Of a stretch of 35,606 nt of DNA, positions 30,626-35,606 are shown in pieces. Source of the DNA: an uncultured Bacilli bacterium (GTDB taxonomy: Bacteria > Bacillota_I > Bacilli_A > RF39 > UBA660); contig CAKOOK010000013.1 of NCBI GenBank assembly GCA_934098515.1, forward strand, positions 1-35,606. The letters run 5' to 3'. The number at the start of each line of letters is the position of its first letter. The first letter of the stretch is position 1. The position numbers and the translations under genes are program-made. Under the pieces are notes generated by a model. It made no database searches and was not told the DNA's origin. It was given only the letters and a program-made list of their open reading frames with translations.

Positions 30626-32402
30626 GTTCTTTTGTTTTCTTATCTTCATCCATATCTTTCAAATAAGTCATGAGTTTATTAGTTACATCTGGTGGCAAAA
30701 TTTTATTTAATTCTTCAGCACTAGCTTCTTTTATTTTTTTAACACTACCAAAAGTTTTAATAAGTTCTTTTCTCCTCTTTTCCCCTATTCCAGGAATATT
30801 ATCAAGTATGCTTTGAATCGAACCTTTTGATCTTATTTGTCTGTGATAATTAATCGTATATCTATGAACTTCATCTTGCATACGTGTTAAATAATGAAAT
30901 AAATTACTAGTTCTATCAATATCATAAATCTCTAAAGTATCTCCATCTAACAAGTCATTAGTTCGATGCTTATCATTTTTTACTAGTCCACATACTTTGA
31001 TACTTAAATTTAATTCTTCTAAGATTTCTTTAGCAGCTCTAATTTGAGTTATACCACCATCAACTAAGATAAGATCTGGTAAATCTTTTTCTAGAAGAGC
31101 CCTGTAATACCTACGATATATGACTTCTTTCATAGTATGATAATCGTCATTTTTATCTACCATTACTTTGTATTTACGATATTTATTTTTGTCTGGAGAG
31201 CCATCAACAAAGACAACCATTCCCGATACGGCAAATGAACCAAAAAGGTTTGAGTTATCAAAGATATCAATTCTTTTGATTTTCATTCCAAGTAAGTGTT
31301 CTAATTCTTCATTAGCTCCCTCAGTTTTACTTATTTGATTTTCAATTCTTTTAAAATTATTTTCTAAATTAATAATAGCATTTTCTTTAGCCATCTTTAA
31401 TAATTTGTATTTAGAACCTTTAGTTACCTTAATAAACTTTGTATCTATTATTTCTTTAAGAACTGTTTCATCTATTTCATCTGGGATAAGTATTTGTTTA
31501 GGTATTTCTCTTTTGTTATAGAATAAAGCAATAAGATACTCTATTTCATTTAGATAATCATCCGTTACCGGTTCAATTTCTGTATAATTACCAACCAATT
31601 TACCAGCTCTTATATATAGAAATTCTAATGAAATAAAACCATTTATAAAAGCATAATTAATAACATCTAAATCTTCCTTAGCAGTAAGCTCTACCTTTTG
31701 TTTCTCTAAAACAATATTCATATAATCTAGTTCTTTTTTTAGTTCTAAAGCCATCTCATAGTTCATATTTTCTGAATAATAATTTATTTTTTCTTTTAAT
31801 TTATTTTTAATAATATCTTCGTTACCTCTTAAAAAGGAGATTATTTCATTTTCCATATTTATAATATCTTCTGAATTTACATGTTTAGTGCAGTACCCTA
31901 AACATTCATGAATGTGATAATAAAGGCAAACCTCTTTAGGCATACCTTCACATTTTTTAAGAGGATATAATCTATTAATAAGGTTTACGATTCTTCTTGC
32001 AGCATAAACATTTACATATGGACCAAATAAAATCTTATCTTTACTTTTCTTGACTTTAAGGTATCTTACTACCTTTAAAGATGGAAATGGTTTCCTAGTA
32101 TACTCAATATAAGGATAACTTTTATCATCTTTAAGCAAAATATTATACTTAGGATTATATTTTTTAATAAGATTTATCTCTAAAATAAATGACTCTAGCT
32201 CAGTATTAGTAACAATATATTTAAAGTATGCGATATTACTAATCATTTTAGCTGTTTTACCAGTATGAGTTCCACGAAAATAAGAACTTAAACGTTTCTT
32301 TAAGTTTTTAGCTTTACCTACATAGATGACCGTATCACTTTCATCATACATCTGATATGATCCAGGTTTATTCGGTACTAATTTAAGTTCTTCTTTAAAC
32401 AT
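30618..32402 (-). CDS. uvrC: UvrABC excinuclease subunit C
   Basis: 594 residues from the ATG at 32402 (MFKEELKLVPNKPGSYQMYD). The longer frame to 32459 begins inside the terminator hairpin of the preceding gene. UvrC makes both cuts beside DNA lesions. The GIY-YIG nuclease domain is PGSYQMYDESDTVIYVGKAK with Ser for the usual Ile/Val. The UVR domain is NYEMALELKKELDYMNIVLE. The RNase H-like domain has IDIFDNSNLFGSFAVSGMVV and DLILVDGGITQI. The helix-hairpin-helix end is ILDNIPGIGEKRRKELIKTF. Length is normal. No ribosome site stands out, only GTGAT. Confidence 0.93.
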   Translation of the reverse strand: MFKEELKLVPNKPGSYQMYDESDTVIYVGKAKNLKKRLSSYFRGTHTGKTAKMISNIAYFKYIVTNTELESFILEINLIKKYNPKYNILLKDDKSYPYIEYTRKPFPSLKVVRYLKVKKSKDKILFGPYVNVYAARRIVNLINRLYPLKKCEGMPKEVCLYYHIHECLGYCTKHVNSEDIINMENEIISFLRGNEDIIKNKLKEKINYYSENMNYEMALELKKELDYMNIVLEKQKVELTAKEDLDVINYAFINGFISLEFLYIRAGKLVGNYTEIEPVTDDYLNEIEYLIALFYNKREIPKQILIPDEIDETVLKEIIDTKFIKVTKGSKYKLLKMAKENAIINLENNFKRIENQISKTEGANEELEHLLGMKIKRIDIFDNSNLFGSFAVSGMVVFVDGSPDKNKYRKYKVMVDKNDDYHTMKEVIYRRYYRALLEKDLPDLILVDGGITQIRAAKEILEELNLSIKVCGLVKNDKHRTNDLLDGDTLEIYDIDRTSNLFHYLTRMQDEVHRYTINYHRQIRSKGSIQSILDNIPGIGEKRRKELIKTFGSVKKIKEASAEELNKILPPDVTNKLMTYLKDMDEDKKTKELE

Positions 32403-32446
32403 ATTAATCACACTACTATTATTACACATTTTCGTATTATTTAAAA

Positions 32447-32474
32447 GAAAAAAACTCATATATATGAGTTAGCA
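32447..32474 (-). terminator. Terminator after the small anchored protein gene
   Basis: AACTCATATATATGAGTT is a perfect palindrome on the minus strand followed by a T run. Confidence 0.75.
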
Positions 32475-32975
32475 TTTTATACCAGCATTACCTTTATATG
32501 TTTTGCCAGTACTTGTTATATTATACTTATTATCTTTTAACGTAACTTTTAATTCTCCACTACAGCTATAACCACTATCATAATCATTATTAATATAGTA
32601 TAAAGCCCCATTTTCAATTTTATATCCATTATATGGAGCATCTTCATAACCAGTCATAAGACTCATCGATAAATCTAAAATATCCTGATAATTCTTTCTA
32701 TCTTTTGTTGATACTATCTTTAATGTTTGATAGTCATCTTCCGGATCAATAAATACTGCATAATATTCGTTGCCTGCTGAATCTGTTGTTATTAGTTTTC
32801 TTGTTTCTTTATTAGATGCTTTTTTATTGGTAGTAGTGGTAGAAGAAGAATTATTATTTTTTGAATCACTACCCTTTTTATTAGTAACTAATATGTATAT
32901 TAATAAACCGCTAAGAAGAACAATTATGATTACTAAAGCAAATATAAGAAGATTTTGTTTTTTATTATTATTCAT
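32469..32975 (-). CDS. Membrane-anchored extracytoplasmic protein, unknown
   Basis: 168 residues from the ATG at 32975 (AAGGAA six bases upstream). One N-terminal helix (about 8-30, LLIFALVIIIVLLSGLLIYI), then a Ser/Thr/Asn/Lys-rich linker and a small beta domain with YYAVFIDPEDDYQTLKIV and two cysteines near the end (GYSCSGELKVT and the C-terminal GIKC) that could form a disulfide. I do not recognise the family. It reads toward uvrC with a terminator between them. Confidence 0.65.
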   Translation of the reverse strand: MNNNKKQNLLIFALVIIIVLLSGLLIYILVTNKKGSDSKNNNSSSTTTTNKKASNKETRKLITTDSAGNEYYAVFIDPEDDYQTLKIVSTKDRKNYQDILDLSMSLMTGYEDAPYNGYKIENGALYYINNDYDSGYSCSGELKVTLKDNKYNITSTGKTYKGNAGIKC

Positions 32976-33011
32976 ACGCATTTCCTTTCTATTTTTGATT
33001 ATAGCATATTT

Positions 33012-33040
33012 TTGACAAATAAAATATCTTATAATATACT
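33012..33040 (+). promoter_or_regulatory. Promoter of the IMPACT-family gene
   Basis: TTGACA (33012-33017), 17 bases, TATACT (33035-33040). The leader would be only about 10 bases long, which supports the ATG at 33056. Confidence 0.65.
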
Positions 33041-33055
33041 TTTGATGTGATATTT

Positions 33056-33406
33056 ATGAAATTATTAAATGAATCTTTAATTATCGAAAAAAAATCTAAA
33101 TTTATTGGAATGCTTTATGAGATTAATAGTAAGGAAGATGTTTTATCTATTTTAGATAGTGTTAAATATAATAACAAAGGATACAGGCATATTCCATATG
33201 CTTATTATCTTAAGAATACAGCCTCTAAAAGTGATGATAAAGAACCAGGTGGTATTGGAATGAGCTTTCTAAATATTCTAGAACGTAATAAACTAGATAG
33301 TCATCTACTATTAGTAGTTAGATATTATGGTGGTACTAAGTTAGGTGCCTCTAATTTACTTAGAACTTATAGCAAAGCTGCAAATGAGTGCATTAATAAA
33401 GATTAG
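33056..33406 (+). CDS. IMPACT/YigZ N-terminal domain protein (UPF0029)
   Basis: 116 residues, matching only the first domain of YigZ/YvyE (about 210 residues). The signature is clear: KKSKFIGMLYEINSKEDV, GYRHIPYAYYL, SDDKEPGGIGMSFLNILE and LLVVRYYGGTKLGASNLLRTY. The domain is linked to ribosome- or GCN2-related functions in eukaryotes and its bacterial role is unclear. A GTG at 33047 is in frame but overlaps the likely ribosome site. No C-terminal domain remnant is visible before the next gene. Confidence 0.87.
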   Translation: MKLLNESLIIEKKSKFIGMLYEINSKEDVLSILDSVKYNNKGYRHIPYAYYLKNTASKSDDKEPGGIGMSFLNILERNKLDSHLLLVVRYYGGTKLGASNLLRTYSKAANECINKD

Positions 33407-33433
33407 TAACATATACTTTACTAGGTGATTTAT

Positions 33434-33784
33434 TTGACTATTTTAAAATATTTAAAGAGTATGATTGTTCCCCTTGGAATTGTATTAGTATTACCTCTTC
33501 TACTAGGAATAATAAACTTACTTGGAGTTCAAACTAATAAAGTAGTTATTCTAATTATTATGGCTATTGGTACATTTATTAGCGGCTTCTATTTAGGAAG
33601 AAACTCATTAAAGAAAGGATACTTACAAGGAGCATTACTTGGAATTATATTATCCTTAATATTATTCTTATTTAGTTTATTATTTAAAAACACATATACA
33701 GCATCTTCCTTAATATATTATATAATTATAGTTATATCTTCAATGATAGGAGCAAGCCTAGGTATACAGAAAAAACTGGATTAA
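33434..33784 (+). CDS. TIGR04086/YrzE-like membrane protein
   Basis: 116 residues from a TTG at 33434 with AGGTGAT four bases ahead. Four hydrophobic segments are visible: MIVPLGIVLVLPLLLGIINL, VVILIIMAIGTFISGFYLG, GALLGIILSLILFLFSLLF and IYYIIIVISSMIGASLGI. The spacing and the GxxxG-rich YLGR turn match the TIGR04086 family of Bacillota, function unknown. It follows the IMPACT gene by 27 bases, so the two form an operon. Confidence 0.75.
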   Translation: MTILKYLKSMIVPLGIVLVLPLLLGIINLLGVQTNKVVILIIMAIGTFISGFYLGRNSLKKGYLQGALLGIILSLILFLFSLLFKNTYTASSLIYYIIIVISSMIGASLGIQKKLD

Positions 33785-33797
33785 TTTTCCAGTCTTT
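33771..33797. terminator. Bidirectional terminator between convergent genes
   Basis: ACTGGA and TCCAGT pair across TTAATTT, with A-rich sequence on one side and T-rich on the other, so it can serve both the plus-strand membrane protein gene and the minus-strand surface protein gene. Confidence 0.75.
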
Positions 33798-35447
33798 TTA
33801 ATTTACAACGTAAGGATCGTTTGATGTGCCAGAACCTCCTGAAATTATAGTTGATGAGACAAGACTAATTGCTGGGCGCAAACCGTAGTATTCCACGCCG
33901 TTAATGTACACAGCGTTCGAATTCAAGCTGATTTGGGTCGCGATCCAGATGTGAGCAAAGTAGGTCGAATAGAAGTTTAAAGGTGACAAGGACCACCAAG
34001 GATGACTGGTAGCGTTTTCGTGTAAATATGTAGAACGATTATAAGTATAACTTGTAAAACCAGCAAATGCTATTTCATCTGCAGTTAATAATCCTATTTT
34101 ATAAGTTAAGTTACCATTGCCATTCGCTGTATCATCAACAGTAAATTTAGATAACTTTCCTCCATTATTATCGTTAGGGCAAATTAAACTAGGGCCTGCA
34201 TATGATGCAGCGTTACCACCACTAATTCTATTATCTGCTCCATATCCGGTTTCATTTGTTCCATACCCTAACCCAGTTCCATAAGTTGAACCACTTGTAA
34301 AAGTAGTAAATGTACTTTTATCATTACACCATATCGTATCGGCAAGCTTACTTTCATATGGTGCTAAATTATTTGTATACCATAACTCTAAATTTTTTAG
34401 TATCGTACTCTTATTAGTGTTAGCATGTGTACTTGCATAATCACTTGCACCAGCTTTACCATACATAAATCCTACATAAGCATTATCATAATAACTTGAG
34501 TTAAATGCACTTATATATTTAGTTCCAGAATATCTTGCAAATGCTGCATTTTCACTATTATTTGCTGAAGAGCAAGGATTAGCTACTTTTTTAGTATTAT
34601 CATTATGAAGAACAAGTTTTACAGAACCGTCCCCCACTATTCTTACTATTCTCCAGCACTTATTAGCAAATTCTACATAGTTATTTTTAACTGCTCCTCT
34701 AAAGTAATAAGATGTACCATAATCATCTTCTGCAGCTGCAAGCAATGCTTCTGTTGTATTTTTATTTGAATATATTTCTTTATATGTATAACGGCTTGAT
34801 GTAGCACTTACTACATAATATACACTATCTAAATTTGTTGTTGTTTTCATAGTTCCTGCAGTGCTTGAACCATTACTAGACGCTGATGGACGAACTAAAT
34901 ACTTACCAACTAAACTAGAATATGAATTAGCATATGTATCACTTGTTACTGCTGCTCCAGTTAAATTAAACTTAGTACCATTTGCTTCGTATCCTGTACC
35001 GTATGTAAAATAATATGCTTGTTCTGTTGAAGATACAATGTCTGTTGATGTATCTGCTATATCATCTTTTGTATAAGCACTTACTTCCTGTCCTGGTATT
35101 GTAATTGGAGTCTTAACCTCATTATTTGCTAGTATTGATTGTCCTAATGTTTGATTAAATGTTGCATTGCATTTAGTGCTTCCCTTAGTTATTCCACTTG
35201 TTGTAAGAATCCATTTTGTTCCATTCCATTCTATTTTACCAGTTCCTGTTGTGCATTCCACGCTTGTCTCATAGTATTTTGTCGTTGGAAATGTTGTACT
35301 TATTTCACCATCTATTGTTATTGCTAATGTTGTATCTGGTGCATTCCATTTAGCTTCATATAATTCTTCCTTTGGTTTAAGTGCCCAATACATTATACTA
35401 ATTATGCTCATAATAAAAAGAGAAATGAGCGGCAATTTCTTGTTCAT
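33798..35447 (-). CDS. Large exported protein with variable C-terminus (paralogue 3 of 3), promoter with a G tract
   Basis: 549 residues with an AGAGGTAGTT ribosome site. An N-terminal membrane segment (about 5-22) is followed by the same ITIDGEISTTFPTTK and WNGTKWILTTSGITKGS domain as paralogue 2. It then has an extra segment (about 115-225, with SSLVGKYLVRPSASSNGS) not found there. The shared core resumes at DDYGTSYYFRGAVKNNYVEF. The C-terminus has WWSLSP at 484-489 and LRPAISL from 523. Between them 16 of 33 codons end in C and the stretch is about 43% GC by hand count. Almost no residues are shared with paralogue 2 in that part except AH(I/V)W. Function unknown; probably surface exposed. 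Confidence 0.85.
   Translation of the reverse strand: MNKKLPLISLFIMSIISIMYWALKPKEELYEAKWNAPDTTLAITIDGEISTTFPTTKYYETSVECTTGTGKIEWNGTKWILTTSGITKGSTKCNATFNQTLGQSILANNEVKTPITIPGQEVSAYTKDDIADTSTDIVSSTEQAYYFTYGTGYEANGTKFNLTGAAVTSDTYANSYSSLVGKYLVRPSASSNGSSTAGTMKTTTNLDSVYYVVSATSSRYTYKEIYSNKNTTEALLAAAEDDYGTSYYFRGAVKNNYVEFANKCWRIVRIVGDGSVKLVLHNDNTKKVANPCSSANNSENAAFARYSGTKYISAFNSSYYDNAYVGFMYGKAGASDYASTHANTNKSTILKNLELWYTNNLAPYESKLADTIWCNDKSTFTTFTSGSTYGTGLGYGTNETGYGADNRISGGNAASYAGPSLICPNDNNGGKLSKFTVDDTANGNGNLTYKIGLLTADEIAFAGFTSYTYNRSTYLHENATSHPWWSLSPLNFYSTYFAHIWIATQISLNSNAVYINGVEYYGLRPAISLVSSTIISGGSGTSNDPYVVN
33879..33998 (-). other. Hypervariable patch of paralogue 3 (candidate variable region)
   Basis: Coding stretch between the WW codons (33998) and the LRP codons (33879). 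Its flanks align with those at 24238-24348, while the inside is different and rich in TAC, ATC, ACC and AAC codons. Silent differences in the framing codons (TCT versus TCC and TCA) suggest the two patches did not come from one recent template. Confidence 0.5.
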
Positions 35448-35470
35448 AACTACCTCTATCTTTCTCTTTT

Positions 35471-35498
35471 AGTATATAACAACCCCCCCCCGTGTCAA
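35471..35498 (-). promoter_or_regulatory. Promoter of paralogue 3 with a nine-G tract in the spacer
   Basis: On the minus strand TTGACA (35498-35493), then C, nine G, TTGTTA, then TATACT (35476-35471). The spacer is 16 bases; one more G would make 17. Slippage of the G tract would change promoter strength. Confidence 0.8.
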
Positions 35499-35606
35499 GT
35501 ATTTTTGATGTGGAAAACTATCTGTTTTTTGTAAAATTTATATCTAACTTCCCGTTTTTTACTAATCGAGAAGTTAGTTCAAGAAATCTTGTGGGGAGTT
35601 AAATTT

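Noticed and set aside
33056..33406. Truncation of a full-length YigZ gene.
   Set aside because: There is a clean stop, an adjacent operon partner and no leftover C-terminal coding sequence, so it reads as a natural one-domain member.

Overview
The window is chromosomal DNA from a very AT-rich, low-GC Gram-positive bacterium. The gene families (ezrA, thiI, YrzE-like, polA-mutM, omega, acetate kinase, GTG/TTG starts, strong AGGAGG-type ribosome sites) suggest an uncultured gut-type Bacilli/Bacillota lineage (inference). Almost everything lies on the minus strand. Housekeeping blocks alternate with small accessory insertions.

Left to right: the 5' end of a surface/exported protein gene (1-899). 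Next comes a minus-strand operon that reads, in transcription order, ackA, nrnA-like, a small unknown gene, fmt, a LURP-one-like gene, a membrane protein, two Tim44-like/zinc-ribbon proteins and an SPFH protein (8163 down to 1077). A type II toxin-antitoxin pair follows (RelA/SpoT-domain toxin plus Panacea antitoxin, 8262-9616), then a long sigma-factor-like protein built as a tandem duplication (9699-11216). The ezrA / cysteine desulfurase / thiI block (11628-17945) resembles the Bacillus order, but about 2.2 kb sits between the desulfurase and thiI. That insert carries a TPR protein, a type III toxin-antitoxin locus, a second orphan antitoxin array and related debris. After it come an AAA/DUF4143 ATPase bracketed by inverted repeats, polA-mutM, rpoZ and a secreted endonuclease. 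A second surface protein gene follows (24157-25521), then an MMPL exporter with a divergent TetR regulator, a probable type I toxin-antitoxin locus (30324-30625), uvrC, small membrane and IMPACT proteins, and a third surface protein gene (33798-35447).

Three things stand out. First, all three RNA/protein classes of toxin-antitoxin appear within about 22 kb. The type III antitoxin is the strongest case: four repeat copies in two arrays, each able to form an H-type pseudoknot in which both stems are preserved by compensatory base changes. Second, the three large exported proteins are mosaic paralogues. Two have complete C-termini, and each carries a GC-rich, NNC-codon-rich patch inside a conserved WWSLSP...RP(S/A)ISL frame, as expected of a diversity-generating retroelement variable region or cassette exchange. 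No reverse transcriptase or template repeat is in the window. One of the genes also has a nine-G tract between its -35 and -10 boxes, a likely phase-variation switch. Third, a small RNA with an identical core occurs twice, once opposite a 29-residue hydrophobic peptide gene and once alone.

Promoters, terminators, base pairings, codon counts and starts were read by eye. Family assignments come from recognised motifs, without database searches.
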